Notes: generated from the sequence alone by a model not told the origin. A stretch of DNA of 64,000 nucleotides from Pseudochrobactrum kiredjianiae (GCF_030362795.1 NZ_JAUCBM010000015.1:1-64000); one strand, 5' to 3'; positions 1 to 10,479 are shown, counted from the stretch's first letter. Numbers and translations are program-made.

Positions 1-3000
1 CGCCTCAATGGGAATGGTGCGGAGCCAAACGGCTTTATCCGTATCTATTCCGGCGGCAAGCTGCTGGGTCAGGTACAGGCGGATGCTTCCGGCAACTGGG
101 CCTTTGACGTTCCGACCCTGTCGGAAGGCAAACACGCATTCATTGCCACCACCGTTGATGCGGCCGGTAATGAGGGCTCCAGCTCTGAACCATTTACACT
201 GACGGTTGATACCACAGCCCCAAGCAGCACGGATGCGGCGATTACATCCGTTCTCGATGCAGCAGAACCGATTGTCGGTGAAGTGACCAATGGCGGCATC
301 ACCAATGATCCGCGCCCTGTGATCTCCGGTACAGCCGCAGATGACATCAAACTGGTGCGTATCTATGACGGTACAACTCTGCTTGGTGAAGTTGAAGTCA
401 CAGACGGCAAGTGGTCCTTCGCACCGGACAGCGATCTGGCCAACGGTGCCCATTCATTCCGCGTTAAAGCGGTGGATGCGGCCGGCAATGAAGGCGCCTA
501 TTCAACCACATGGCGTATCAATGTTGACACATTGGCACCAAACGCGCCGTCGATCACATCGGTCTATGATGATGTTGGCGCTGTTCAGGGCAATGTTGCT
601 GACGGCAAGTCCACAGACGATCTGCGCCCGACCATCTCCGGTGGCGGTGCAGAAGCCGGTTCCACTGTCAAAGTCTATGACAACGGTGTGCTGCTAGGTG
701 AGACCAAAGCCAATGCCAATGGCACATGGAGCTTCACACCAGCGGCAGATCTGGCAACAGGTGCGCACAGCTTTACAGTGACGGCAACCGATACAGCGGG
801 TAACGAAAGTGCCCAGTCCGGCAGCTGGCGGGTTACCATTGATCTGTCTGTGCCAAAAACACCGACGATCGATCAGATCTGGGATGATGCCCAGCCGGGT
901 ATCGGCGCCGTACCAAAAGGCGGCACCACCAATGATACCACCCCGACCCTGTCGGGTACGGCAGCACCGGGAACCATCCTCAAGATCTTCGTCAATGGCG
1001 AATATGTTGGTGAGACCACCGTACAGGCCACAGGTCAGTGGAACTATACCGGCTTTGTCAATGACGGCAGCCATACCTTCACGGTGCAGTCGGTCAATGA
1101 GGTTGGTACATCAAGTGCGATGTCCGATCCGTTCACGATCATCGTCTCGACCGCTGTGCCTGGCACACCGTCAATCACAGAAGTGATTGATGATGTCGGC
1201 TCCATCACCGGAACTGTCGGCAACGGCAAGCCAACCGATGATACCCGTCCTGAGATCAAGGGTAAGGCCGATGCCAATGCCAAGGTCAATATCTATGACA
1301 GTGGTACAATCATTGGACAGGCAACAGCTGATGCTGACGGCAACTGGAAATTCACACCTTCGACCGATCTGACAGAGGGTAATCACTCCTTCACCGCCAA
1401 GATCGTTGACGGTGCAGGCGTTGAGGGTCAGCCTTCAGCACCATACACCATCGTTGTTGATACCACCCCACCGGATGCCCCGCGCTTTACGATTGGCTAT
1501 GACGGTGTTGGCCCTGTGATTGGTGAATTCGGAGACGGCGCGATTATCAATGATAATCGTCCGAAGCTATCGGGTGCCGGTGCTGAACCAAATACGAAAG
1601 TCGGCATCTACCAAAACGGTACTCTGGTTGCCACTGTCACCGCTGATGCCGGTGGCCAGTGGAGCTGGAAAGCTACAGACGCACTTGCTGACGGTACTTA
1701 TACATTCACGGCAAAAACAACCGATATCGCAGGCAATGTGAGTGCGGTTTCCGAAGCCTTCACCATCACTGTGGATACGGTTGCACCGAATGCACCGAAG
1801 ATCGACAGCATTACGGATGCTCAGGAACCGATTACCGGCAACGTCTCGAAAGACGGCTTTACCAATGACACCACACCAACTCTGAAGGGTTCGGGTGCGG
1901 AGGCCAACAGTATTGTCCGTATCTATGACGGTGCGACAATGATCGGTGAGGTCAATGCCGATGCGTCCGGTAACTGGAGTTATGTGCCTGTTAATCCGTT
2001 GAGCAATGGTCCTCACACCTTCACCGTTGTGAGTGTGGACGGTGCTGGCAACGTCTCCGCCAAGTCTGAAGCCTATAAGATCACTGTTGATACACTGGCT
2101 CCATCATCACCTTCTATCACCAACGTCTTGGACGATGTCGGTGCAGTTCTGGGTACGGTTGCCAACGGCAAAACCACTGATGATACCAAGCCACGCCTCT
2201 CCGGCTCCGGCGCGGAAAGCGGTTCCATTGTTAAAATCTACGACAATGGTACTTATATCGGTGAAACCATTGCGAATGCCAATGGCACATGGGCGTTCAC
2301 ACCGACCACAGATCTTAAAGAAGGTGCGCATAGCTTTACCGTGACAGCCACAGATAAGGCCGGCAACGAGAGCGGTGAATCCATCGCATGGGCTATCACT
2401 GTTGATCTGACACCACCGGTTAAACCGGAAATCACAGCCGTCTATGACGATGTGGCTCCGGGCATCGGGAATGTTCCGAATGGCACGCCGACCAATGACC
2501 CAACACCAACTTTGAACGGTAAGGGTGAAGTCGGTTCGACGATCCGCATCTATGAAGGAACAGTGCTGCTCGGTGAAACCACTGTGCGTGCGAATGGTAC
2601 ATGGTCATTTACCACGCCGTTGCAGGAAGACGGTTTGCGGGTCTTCACTGTGACCTCTGTGGATGAGGCAGGCAATGTGTCTGTGCCTTCCGACAGCTGG
2701 TCTGTAGTGATCTCGACCATTCCGCCGGAAATCCCGAAAATTGAAAACCTGTTCAATAACAATGGCTCCGAGAATGTCAGCGTTCCGAATACGAGTGTGA
2801 CCAATGATCAGGATCCGTTGCTGACCGGTACGTCACAGCCAAACCTTGTCATTCGTATTTATGACAATGGTGCGCTTGTCGGCTCCACAACGGCGGGTGC
2901 TGATGGTAAGTGGTCGTTCAACTTCAAGGATGCCAATGTCAAGCTGAGCGAAGGCTATCACAGCCTGTCGGCAGCGGCCGTGAATGAACTGGGCTTTGAA

Positions 3001-6000
3001 GGTTCACAATCATTCCCGCGCATCGTGACGATCGACATCACACCTCCGCCTCCGCCGGTCATTGTCAGCGCAGCTGACGATGTGGGTACCATTATCAATC
3101 CGACCATGCCGAGCGGCTCTCTGACCGATGATACCTTGCCGTCGTTCCGTGGAACTACGGACGCGTATCATGTCATCAAGCTTTATCGTGACGGCGGTAT
3201 TCTGGTTGGACAGGCCACCGCTGATGGTAGCGGTAACTGGCAAATTCAGCTGACAGAACCGCTCGACAGCAAAACGCATAATTTCTATGCGACTGCGACT
3301 GACCCTGCAGGCAACGTCAGCACCAGCAATTCGAGCATCTTTACGCTGACAGTGGATGCGATTGCACCGGATGCGCCGGTTATCACCCGTATTGTGGACA
3401 ATGTTCCGGATCATACCGGCAATATTGACAAGGGCGGACTGACCAACGATCCGGCACCGCGTGTTGAAGGTACGAGCGAGGCAAATGCTACGATCAAAAT
3501 CTATGCAGGTGGTTTGCTGGTCGGTACGGTCCGAGCCAATTCCAGCGGCGCATGGTCTCTGAAACTGCCGGAAGGTCTGCCGGATGGCAGCCATACGATT
3601 ACCGCGACAGCAACGGATGCTGCCGGTAATACAGGTCCGGCATCGGAAGGCTATACAATTGTAGTCGACACGATTGCACCGAACGTACCAACAATCACCG
3701 GTGTGATTGATGATGTTCCGGGCAATGTTGGTGAGTTTGGTAATCGTGCAACGATTAACGACAATCTGCCGGAACTCGTCGGTCGTGGTGAAAAAGGCAC
3801 CACAATCACTATCTACAACGGAAGCACTTATCTGGGTACGACTGTTGTCGGCGATGACGGAAAATGGAGTTTCCAGGTCACCCGCACACTGGGCGATGGT
3901 ACGCATAAATTTACTGCAACAGCAACCGACCCTGCCGGTAACACCACAGTTGCGTCCAGCGTCTTCGAGGTTACCATTGATACGGTTGCGCCGAATGCGC
4001 CGACATTTGACACTGCTCGTGACAATGTGACCAACGCAGATTTGGCCAGCGGCGGTTACACCCGTGACACACGCCCAACCCTGAAAGGTAAGGCTGAACC
4101 AAACAGCACGATTGAGATTGTAGATGCCGTTTATGGTGTTGTCGGCACAGTCAAAACGGATACGTCCGGTAACTGGCAGTTCCGCGTACCGGTATTGCCG
4201 GATGGTGTGTATAATTTCAAAGCCAAAGCCACAGACGAAGCCGGTAATACCAGCGTCTCATCTTCGGGCTCCGGCTATCGCATCACGGTTGATACTGTTC
4301 CGCCGGTCAAGCCAACGATTGACGATGTTGCGGATGCAGTACCAGGCGGTATTGTCGGTACCATTCCGAGCAATGGTCTGACCAATGACGCCCGTCCGAT
4401 GTTGAAAGGAACGGCGGAAGCCGGTACGACACTGACCTTCTATGGTGGCAGCAACGGTACAACCGTGCTTGGCACAATGGTGGTGCCAGCAAGCGGCAAC
4501 TGGACATGGACTGTGCCAAATGCCCTGTCCAACGGCACTAACCAGCTGGTCGTCAAGTCGACAGACCTTGCAGGCAACGCAACTTCCTCAACCCCATGGG
4601 TTATTCTCGTGGATACAGTTGCGCCGAATGCGCCTTCAGTCACCACCGTCTACGATGCGACAGAACCGGCTGTTGGTAATATCTCCAATGGTGGCTACAC
4701 CAATGAGACCAAACCGCTCTTCTCCGGCACGGCTGAAGCCAACAGCACGCTGACGGTGATGATGAATGGTCAGGAGGTGACCAAACTCACAGTTGGTGCT
4801 GACGGTAAATGGACATGGAAGCCGGATACTGCTCTGGTCGACGGTAAATACGACTTCACCTTCAAGGCGACGGATGCTGCGGGCAATACCAGCTCGAACA
4901 GCTCAACCTTCACCATGAATGTGGATACTGTTGCACCAACAAAACCGCTGATCACTTCGATCTATGATAGTACATCACCGGTAACAGGAGAACTGACGAA
5001 TGGTGGCTATACCAATGATCCGAAGGCGCGCCTGACGATTACCGGTGAGCCGAATGCGACTGTGATCATTTATGATAATGGTCTGCAGGTAGGCACAGTC
5101 ACGCTCAATTCAAGCGGGACAGCCACATGGACACCATCGGCGAATATTCCGGAAGGTAAACACACCTATACGGTGAAGCAGGTTGATCGTGCCGGTCTCG
5201 AGAGTGAAATCTCGGAACCATGGGATATCACTGTTATTCTCAACCCACCACCGGCACCAAAAATTACTCAAGTTGTTGACAATGTTGACATGTTCACTGG
5301 CCCGATAGCGAATGGTGGCCTGACCAATGATAAACGGCCTGTTGTATCTGGTGAGGGGGTTCCTGGCACAACTATTAATCTTTACACGTCGTACAATAAC
5401 ACCTTCCTTGGCAGCGCGGTTGTCGATGCAAACGGTAAGTGGACGATTACACCAACAAAAGATATTTCATATTACAGCGAAGTGGTTCAGCTGACTGCGA
5501 AAGCAACTGACCTTGCCGGTAATATCAGCCCGACATCAGCATCATGGCAGTTGTCTGTAGAGTCCAGTTCGCCAAATACAGGATCCATAATTCTCAGCCC
5601 GAACCCCTATTTTGATGATGCCACAGACTCATTGATTATTGAAGGTAACATCCCTGCAGGACAGCTCGGGGTTAAACTTGCGGTTTTCCGTAATGGCGTT
5701 CAGTTATCTGTGCAGGTTTTGGAGATCGAAGGTAAGTATAAAATTGTAATCCCTCGGGATCCTAACGGAGGATGGAGCGAGTATAAAATCTCGTTCTTTA
5801 ACGAGGCCGGGAATATTGCTCCTGTTTATAATAGATATTACTACAACAGTATCAATGTGAACGGTGTGTCAAAATCGTTCCCTACTGACATGTACTCACT
5901 ATTCCATTTCAACTCGGACAAGGGCTTAACTGCACCGAAATTGACCTATCTGATTGATGGTGTCGGCGCAGTGCAGGGAATGGATTTTAACAACGCCGTT

Positions 6001-7500
6001 ACTGATGCGAAAACACTAACATTAGCCGGTCTTGCAAAATTTGTGCCTGGGGGAGTAAATACCATCACTATCTATCAGGATGGTGTTGTTATTGGAACAA
6101 CAACAATAGGCACTGATGGCAAATGGCAATTGGTTGTGAATAATATTCCAGAAGGCCCTCACGTTTTCACTGCCACACTCACTGCAGGCGGAAAAACAAG
6201 CGCAGCTTCTGAGGCATTCAATGTCACAATTGACACGACACCGCCAGAAGCGCCAATTATTGATCAAGTGGTTGCTGATGAGGGTATTTATGCCGGTGTG
6301 ATCGCGAAAAATGGCTTCACCAATGACAAAACATTGGAACTGAAAGGAACGACTGAGCCTTTTGCGACTGTCCGTATCTACAATGGTTCGACGCAGATTG
6401 GACAGGCCAAAGCTGACGCAAACGGTAACTGGACCTACACAACCGGTAACTTACCTGACGGTACGCATACATTCCGTACACTTGGTATTGACCAAGCCGG
6501 CAATATGGCAACACTGGATCTGACAAAACCGGGTTATGTCGTGACTGTCGATACAGCGCCACCTGCACCGCCTATTATCAATACGGCTACTGATGCGGTT
6601 GGCCCTTATAAAGGTGATATACCGAATAATAGTATTACCGATGACAAACAGCCAACCTTGAACGGTAAAGCAGAACCACTCAGCACGGTGCGAATCATGG
6701 CGCCGGATGGCAAAACCATTCTTGGTACTGCCGCCACCGATGCAAGTGGTAACTGGTCGTTTAAGCTTCCGACAGCTCTGGCGGATGGTAAATATACCTT
6801 CACGGCCATTGCAGTTGACCGTGCCGGTAACATTGGCAATGCCTCCACCGGTTTTGCCATTGAGATCGATACAACGCCACCTGTCGCACCGGTGATCAGC
6901 CGTGTGCAGGATACTGTGCCGCCGAAAGTCGGTGATCTCAACAGCGGTGATGCGACGAACGATACCCGTCCGTCCTTCTCCGGTACGGCTGAAGCCAATG
7001 GCAAGGTAAAGGTCTATCTCAATGGTGTTGAAATCGGCAGTGCCGACGTCAATGCTTCCGGGGCATGGACCTTCCGTCCGGCAGCAGACAAAGCCTTTGC
7101 TGAGGGAACCTATAACCTGACCTTTAAGGCGATGGATAAAGCGGGCAATCTCAGCACAACGGAAACAACCTTTAAAGTGGTTGTAGACGTTACACCGCCT
7201 GCCAAGCCGGAACTGGATCAGATCATTGACGCTGTTGGTGCTGAAACTGGTCCGGTCAGCAATAATGGTACAACAGATGACTCTCGCCCAACCTTTAAGG
7301 GTAAAGGTGAAGCGGGTGGTCTGGTGACCATTATGGATAATGGCAAGGTTCTGGGAACAACCACTGTCGGCGCCGATGGTACCTGGACCTTCAGACCAGA
7401 CGCTGCCATGACCGCAGAGGCACACACGATTACCATCACAGTAGCTGATGCTGCCGGTAACGTGAGTGCGGCTTCTGACCCATGGAAGATCACTGTTGTC
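1..7500 (+). repeat. Tandem Ig-like module repeats, about 24 units of ~300 bp
   Basis: Each unit can be recognised by its border motif (VDTxAP, IDTxPP, VDLTPP and variants) and by the conserved TND/TDD and AGN tripeptides. Units are similar but not identical at DNA level. The units between roughly 5230 and 6240 are the most divergent: the VESSSPN module (from about 5556) and the following one lack the TND-type strand and use more A/T-rich codons than their neighbours. Confidence 0.85.
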
Positions 7501-8082
7501 CGGCCAGCCGGTGGTGAGGTTAATCCGGACGGTGACGGTATGGATGCCTTCAGTGCAGGAGCAGATGCCGGTGATGCGCACAGCTTCGCAGCCCGCTCTG
7601 TCACGGATGAACCGCAGACAGAAGAACAGCATGAAACCGAAACTCATGTCGCTCCGATGTCTCTGGATATGTCTGGTGTTCTTGCAGAGCTCGACGTGCA
7701 GGATGGTCAGGGCTTCGACGATAGTAATTATGCTGCCAATGATTATGACGACCAGTCTATCTTGGCTGGCCTGATTAATCTGGCGGATGCAAGTTCGGAT
7801 ATGTCCGCTCAGGCTGAACAGTCTGATGACATGCCTGAGGAACTTGCCGGTCTTGATATGACTGCTCTTGCCAATGAGGTCTTTGAGCAGCCGGATCAGA
7901 CAGAGGCAGAAGAGATTGATCTCTCTGCACTACCGGAAGCGCCTGCCGAGCCTGTTGCATCCTCTGCTGATGTAACTCCGGCAAGCGAAGTTCCGACCGT
8001 GGCGGGCGATGTTTACACACCGCCAAGCACAGCTGATCTTGAGCTGGAACGTCTGCTCCAGCAATCCGCAGCCCAGTTCTGA
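1..8082 (+). CDS. Giant Ig-like repeat surface protein (BapA-like adhesin), 5' end missing
   Basis: Frame 1 is open from the first base of the window, so the N-terminus and any signal lie upstream; about 2,690 residues are visible. Roughly 24 tandem modules of about 95-105 residues follow one another. Module borders carry a VDTxAPxxP motif, then a DDVG...G turn, a TNDxxP(T)LSG strand, an IYDNG strand, GNWSF, and a closing TDxAGNxS. This is the bacterial Ig-like pattern of large biofilm adhesins (BapA/SiiE type). The last 190 or so residues (from about 7500) are acidic, rich in D, E, A and S, contain no RTX nonapeptides and end in Phe. Export by a type I system is the usual route for such proteins, but no secretion gene is in the window. 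Role in adhesion or biofilm is inference; the repeat architecture is seen directly. Confidence 0.9.
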   Translation, partial: RLNGNGAEPNGFIRIYSGGKLLGQVQADASGNWAFDVPTLSEGKHAFIATTVDAAGNEGSSSEPFTLTVDTTAPSSTDAAITSVLDAAEPIVGEVTNGGITNDPRPVISGTAADDIKLVRIYDGTTLLGEVEVTDGKWSFAPDSDLANGAHSFRVKAVDAAGNEGAYSTTWRINVDTLAPNAPSITSVYDDVGAVQGNVADGKSTDDLRPTISGGGAEAGSTVKVYDNGVLLGETKANANGTWSFTPAADLATGAHSFTVTATDTAGNESAQSGSWRVTIDLSVPKTPTIDQIWDDAQPGIGAVPKGGTTNDTTPTLSGTAAPGTILKIFVNGEYVGETTVQATGQWNYTGFVNDGSHTFTVQSVNEVGTSSAMSDPFTIIVSTAVPGTPSITEVIDDVGSITGTVGNGKPTDDTRPEIKGKADANAKVNIYDSGTIIGQATADADGNWKFTPSTDLTEGNHSFTAKIVDGAGVEGQPSAPYTIVVDTTPPDAPRFTIGYDGVGPVIGEFGDGAIINDNRPKLSGAGAEPNTKVGIYQNGTLVATVTADAGGQWSWKATDALADGTYTFTAKTTDIAGNVSAVSEAFTITVDTVAPNAPKIDSITDAQEPITGNVSKDGFTNDTTPTLKGSGAEANSIVRIYDGATMIGEVNADASGNWSYVPVNPLSNGPHTFTVVSVDGAGNVSAKSEAYKITVDTLAPSSPSITNVLDDVGAVLGTVANGKTTDDTKPRLSGSGAESGSIVKIYDNGTYIGETIANANGTWAFTPTTDLKEGAHSFTVTATDKAGNESGESIAWAITVDLTPPVKPEITAVYDDVAPGIGNVPNGTPTNDPTPTLNGKGEVGSTIRIYEGTVLLGETTVRANGTWSFTTPLQEDGLRVFTVTSVDEAGNVSVPSDSWSVVISTIPPEIPKIENLFNNNGSENVSVPNTSVTNDQDPLLTGTSQPNLVIRIYDNGALVGSTTAGADGKWSFNFKDANVKLSEGYHSLSAAAVNELGFEGSQSFPRIVTIDITPPPPPVIVSAADDVGTIINPTMPSGSLTDDTLPSFRGTTDAYHVIKLYRDGGILVGQATADGSGNWQIQLTEPLDSKTHNFYATATDPAGNVSTSNSSIFTLTVDAIAPDAPVITRIVDNVPDHTGNIDKGGLTNDPAPRVEGTSEANATIKIYAGGLLVGTVRANSSGAWSLKLPEGLPDGSHTITATATDAAGNTGPASEGYTIVVDTIAPNVPTITGVIDDVPGNVGEFGNRATINDNLPELVGRGEKGTTITIYNGSTYLGTTVVGDDGKWSFQVTRTLGDGTHKFTATATDPAGNTTVASSVFEVTIDTVAPNAPTFDTARDNVTNADLASGGYTRDTRPTLKGKAEPNSTIEIVDAVYGVVGTVKTDTSGNWQFRVPVLPDGVYNFKAKATDEAGNTSVSSSGSGYRITVDTVPPVKPTIDDVADAVPGGIVGTIPSNGLTNDARPMLKGTAEAGTTLTFYGGSNGTTVLGTMVVPASGNWTWTVPNALSNGTNQLVVKSTDLAGNATSSTPWVILVDTVAPNAPSVTTVYDATEPAVGNISNGGYTNETKPLFSGTAEANSTLTVMMNGQEVTKLTVGADGKWTWKPDTALVDGKYDFTFKATDAAGNTSSNSSTFTMNVDTVAPTKPLITSIYDSTSPVTGELTNGGYTNDPKARLTITGEPNATVIIYDNGLQVGTVTLNSSGTATWTPSANIPEGKHTYTVKQVDRAGLESEISEPWDITVILNPPPAPKITQVVDNVDMFTGPIANGGLTNDKRPVVSGEGVPGTTINLYTSYNNTFLGSAVVDANGKWTITPTKDISYYSEVVQLTAKATDLAGNISPTSASWQLSVESSSPNTGSIILSPNPYFDDATDSLIIEGNIPAGQLGVKLAVFRNGVQLSVQVLEIEGKYKIVIPRDPNGGWSEYKISFFNEAGNIAPVYNRYYYNSINVNGVSKSFPTDMYSLFHFNSDKGLTAPKLTYLIDGVGAVQGMDFNNAVTDAKTLTLAGLAKFVPGGVNTITIYQDGVVIGTTTIGTDGKWQLVVNNIPEGPHVFTATLTAGGKTSAASEAFNVTIDTTPPEAPIIDQVVADEGIYAGVIAKNGFTNDKTLELKGTTEPFATVRIYNGSTQIGQAKADANGNWTYTTGNLPDGTHTFRTLGIDQAGNMATLDLTKPGYVVTVDTAPPAPPIINTATDAVGPYKGDIPNNSITDDKQPTLNGKAEPLSTVRIMAPDGKTILGTAATDASGNWSFKLPTALADGKYTFTAIAVDRAGNIGNASTGFAIEIDTTPPVAPVISRVQDTVPPKVGDLNSGDATNDTRPSFSGTAEANGKVKVYLNGVEIGSADVNASGAWTFRPAADKAFAEGTYNLTFKAMDKAGNLSTTETTFKVVVDVTPPAKPELDQIIDAVGAETGPVSNNGTTDDSRPTFKGKGEAGGLVTIMDNGKVLGTTTVGADGTWTFRPDAAMTAEAHTITITVADAAGNVSAASDPWKITVVRPAGGEVNPDGDGMDAFSAGADAGDAHSFAARSVTDEPQTEEQHETETHVAPMSLDMSGVLAELDVQDGQGFDDSNYAANDYDDQSILAGLINLADASSDMSAQAEQSDDMPEELAGLDMTALANEVFEQPDQTEAEEIDLSALPEAPAEPVASSADVTPASEVPTVAGDVYTPPSTADLELERLLQQSAAQF

Positions 8083-8105
8083 TCTGACCGGATTTGAGCA
8101 AAATA

Positions 8106-8135
8106 ATAAGGCGCCTCTGAAAAGAGGCGCCTTAT
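8106..8135. terminator. Intrinsic terminator-like hairpin after the adhesin gene
   Basis: A perfect 13-bp stem (8106-8118 with 8123-8135, GC-rich core ggcgcc) with a GAAA tetraloop lies 24 bp after the stop codon. There is no long T-run behind it on the plus strand, while an A-rich stretch in front would give U residues on the minus transcript. Confidence 0.6.
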
Positions 8136-8155
8136 GCATTTCAACAGCGGAAAAC

Positions 8156-8257
8156 AGAGCATAATTCCTTAAACTTGGATCAGTTTAAGGAATTATGCTC
8201 TAATTTGAAAGTGTTAGAGCGACCTTTGTGTGCCAAGTCTGGCACACGGCGCTCTAA
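8156..8257. repeat. Two adjacent long palindromes between convergent genes
   Basis: The first is a perfect 20-bp inverted repeat (8156-8175 and 8182-8201, beginning agagcataatt) with a 6-base loop. The second has outer arms ttagagcg (8214-8221) and cgctctaa (8250-8257) and inner arms gtgtgcca (8228-8235) and tggcacac (8240-8247). They fill the gap between the adhesin terminator and the convergent hydrolase gene. They resemble the dispersed intergenic palindromes of Brucellaceae and could also act as terminators. Confidence 0.8.
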
Positions 8258-8263
8258 TCGCAC

Positions 8264-9274
8264 TCATCGCGCCAGCAGCTCCGTAATCGCCTGCTCGATG
8301 ATTTGCGTATCCGCATCATTCAGCCCCTCACCGGCCACATGCCCCCAATGGGATTGCAGTACACGCAATTCCGCCCGCGGAATTTTTGCCGCTTCCGCAG
8401 CAGCATCTTCTACGGTGAAGTACAGATCCGTCGAAGACGGCATAATGATCGTATCTGCCTGAATGGCCGCCAGTGCTTTGTCCAGATCGCCCTGATATGT
8501 TGCATTAGCGCTGATATCGGCATGGCGTCCTGTCCAAAGCTGCGCAATCAGATTATTGGCATCACGTTTTAAGAACCAGCCTTCCCAAAAGTCGATGAGA
8601 AAATCCTCTAATGACGAATAGCCGAGTGCTGTTTCATCCAGACGCTCTCTGAAAAAGCTTTGCGAGAAACCCCATGCCGCATAGATACGGGCTGCAACCC
8701 GCAAACCCTGATGTGGCGGCTGCGTGTAAAAACCTTGTTTAAACGCCACATCCAGCTCAATCGCCGCCCGCACACTGTCGAAAAACAAGCTGAAATGACG
8801 AGATGTCCGCGCTGCACTCTGAAACGTAAATAAGCGTTCCACTTTATTGGGAAAAGCCGCAGCCCATTCAAACGCCTGCGCCCCGCCGAGTGACCAGCCA
8901 ATGGCCAGCCGGATTTTCCCGATACCAAACTTTTCCGTCAACAGGCGAGATTGCTGCTGCACATTGTCATGCAGTGTAACTTGCGGAAAACGGCTGCCAT
9001 TATTCGGCGCTGCACTATTGCTTGGCGAGCTGGACAAGCCGTTACCAAACGCATCAGGGATGATGATGAAGTATTTTTCAGGGTCTAGCGCTCTTCCCGC
9101 ACCGATCAGCCATGCCGCATCCTCATGTGTGCCAGCAAAAGAGGTCGGATAGAGGATCACATTGTCTTTCGCGGCATTGAGGGCGCCATAGGTTTTATAG
9201 GCCAGTCTTGCCTGCCGGATACAGCGTTTTGACTGGAGCTGAATATCGCCGAGTTCAAAAACATCATAGGTCAT
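8264..9274 (-). CDS. MetX-like alpha/beta-fold acyltransferase or hydrolase
   Basis: 336 residues of the homoserine O-acetyltransferase (MetX) branch of the alpha/beta hydrolases. The nucleophile elbow GWSLGG follows a beta strand near residue 125; the C-terminus holds a late Asp (STDLYF) and a His (SHWGHVAGEG), giving a complete Ser-Asp-His triad. MetX acetylates homoserine in methionine synthesis, but many paralogues are plain esterases or hydrolases, and no methionine gene is nearby. The ATG overlaps the stop of the upstream MFS gene (ATGA) and has an AGGTG ribosome site, so the two are translationally coupled. The product may act on a compound exported by the neighbouring MFS protein; substrate unknown. 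Confidence 0.85.
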   Translation of the reverse strand: MTYDVFELGDIQLQSKRCIRQARLAYKTYGALNAAKDNVILYPTSFAGTHEDAAWLIGAGRALDPEKYFIIIPDAFGNGLSSSPSNSAAPNNGSRFPQVTLHDNVQQQSRLLTEKFGIGKIRLAIGWSLGGAQAFEWAAAFPNKVERLFTFQSAARTSRHFSLFFDSVRAAIELDVAFKQGFYTQPPHQGLRVAARIYAAWGFSQSFFRERLDETALGYSSLEDFLIDFWEGWFLKRDANNLIAQLWTGRHADISANATYQGDLDKALAAIQADTIIMPSSTDLYFTVEDAAAEAAKIPRAELRVLQSHWGHVAGEGLNDADTQIIEQAITELLAR

Positions 9275-10479
9275 GGCTTCACCTGTCCATGCCGAGCGGG
9301 TCTCATGAACACTGTAAGTAAGAGCGCGATTGCTGGTAATACTGAAGCAATCAGCAAGGTTGTATGCAGCCCGAAACCATCAACAACACGGCCTCCGGCA
9401 AAAGAACCAAGCGCAATGCCGATGTTGAAAACAGCAACAAAGAGCGAGGTGACGATTTCAATCGCGTTCGGTGCGGATTTCATCATCCACGTCTGCAAGG
9501 AAACAGAAACACCACCATAGGCAATCCCCCATAGCACCAGCATAATTGCACCGCTGATCTGATTGCCGCCAATGATGGCAAAACCGGCAATGGTGACAGC
9601 CAGCCCCACAGCTATAGCAAGCAATGTTTGGGTCGTTTTGCGTCCCGCAACCATGCCTGCAAGAAAATTACCGCTAATCCCTGCAATGCCGTAACCAAAC
9701 AATAACAGCCCGATCCATTCAGAGCCAAAGCCGGACAGGTTTTGCAGTAAAGGATGCACGAAGGTATAGGCCATGAAATGACCGGCCACGAGCAGCAGGG
9801 TCAGAGCCAAACCCAGCTGTACCGGACGCCTGCCAAGCTGTGCGGTAAATTGCTGCCATCTCACGGAGGCATCGACCGGCAAAGCAGGCAAAGCAATCAG
9901 CTGTGTGAGTAAAACAATAAGACTAAACAATGCCATACCGGCAAACGCGATACGCCATCCGGCTAATTCACCGGCCAATGCGCCAAGCGGCACACCAAGA
10001 ACGGATGCAACGGCAACCCCGCCGAAAATAAGTGCCGTTGCGGGTGCAACGGATTGTTCCGGTACCAATCGGCCAGCAAGCCCGCCAGCCACCGACCAGA
10101 TACCCCCCATACAAAAACCAACAATCACGCGGGCGAACAACAGCCACTCAAAACTGGGTGCCAGTGCGGATATTGCATTGGCGCACATCAGCAAGATCAT
10201 CAGGCCGCTGAGAATAATACGCCGGTCGATACGTCCCGCTGCCAGCACGACAATGGGTGCAAACAAAGCCGCGAGAATAGCCGGAACGGAAATCGTCAGC
10301 CCTGCGATACCGACCGAAATTTCATAAGCTTGTGCGATCGGTGTCATCAGTCCGACAGGCAGCATTTCGGTTGTGACAACCGCAAATGTCGACAGCGCAA
10401 CTGCATAAACCGCTGGCCAGTTTCCCTTATCTGCCCTGCTGTCAGCTATCCGTTTTGATTGTTTGATCGCTTGTTCCAC
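9271..10479 (-). CDS. MFS transporter, DHA1 family (NepI/YdhP-like efflux)
   Basis: About 402 residues with 12 predicted membrane segments. It has the DHA1 start motif (TTEMLPVGLMTPIAQ in TM1), the loop 2-3 basic motif (GRIDRRIIL) and a motif C-like glycine-rich TM5. This family contains drug, sugar, nucleoside and arabinose efflux pumps. I prefer the GTG at 10479, which has AGGA seven bases upstream; an in-frame ATG at 10524 would add 15 residues but lacks a clear ribosome site. Divergent from the LysR gene at 10610, which probably controls it, and overlapping the MetX-like gene by four bases. Substrate not deducible. Confidence 0.85.
   Translation of the reverse strand: MEQAIKQSKRIADSRADKGNWPAVYAVALSTFAVVTTEMLPVGLMTPIAQAYEISVGIAGLTISVPAILAALFAPIVVLAAGRIDRRIILSGLMILLMCANAISALAPSFEWLLFARVIVGFCMGGIWSVAGGLAGRLVPEQSVAPATALIFGGVAVASVLGVPLGALAGELAGWRIAFAGMALFSLIVLLTQLIALPALPVDASVRWQQFTAQLGRRPVQLGLALTLLLVAGHFMAYTFVHPLLQNLSGFGSEWIGLLLFGYGIAGISGNFLAGMVAGRKTTQTLLAIAVGLAVTIAGFAIIGGNQISGAIMLVLWGIAYGGVSVSLQTWMMKSAPNAIEIVTSLFVAVFNIGIALGSFAGGRVVDGFGLHTTLLIASVLPAIALLLTVFMRPARHGQVKP

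Noticed and set aside
3010-7647. Several long minus-strand frames (298 and 398 codons among them)
   Set aside because: They are antisense shadows of the Ig-like repeat gene and repeat with its period.
8156-8257. Small RNA or tRNA-like gene
   Set aside because: Strong hairpins are present but no cloverleaf, and the first arm pair matches intergenic palindromes of these bacteria.
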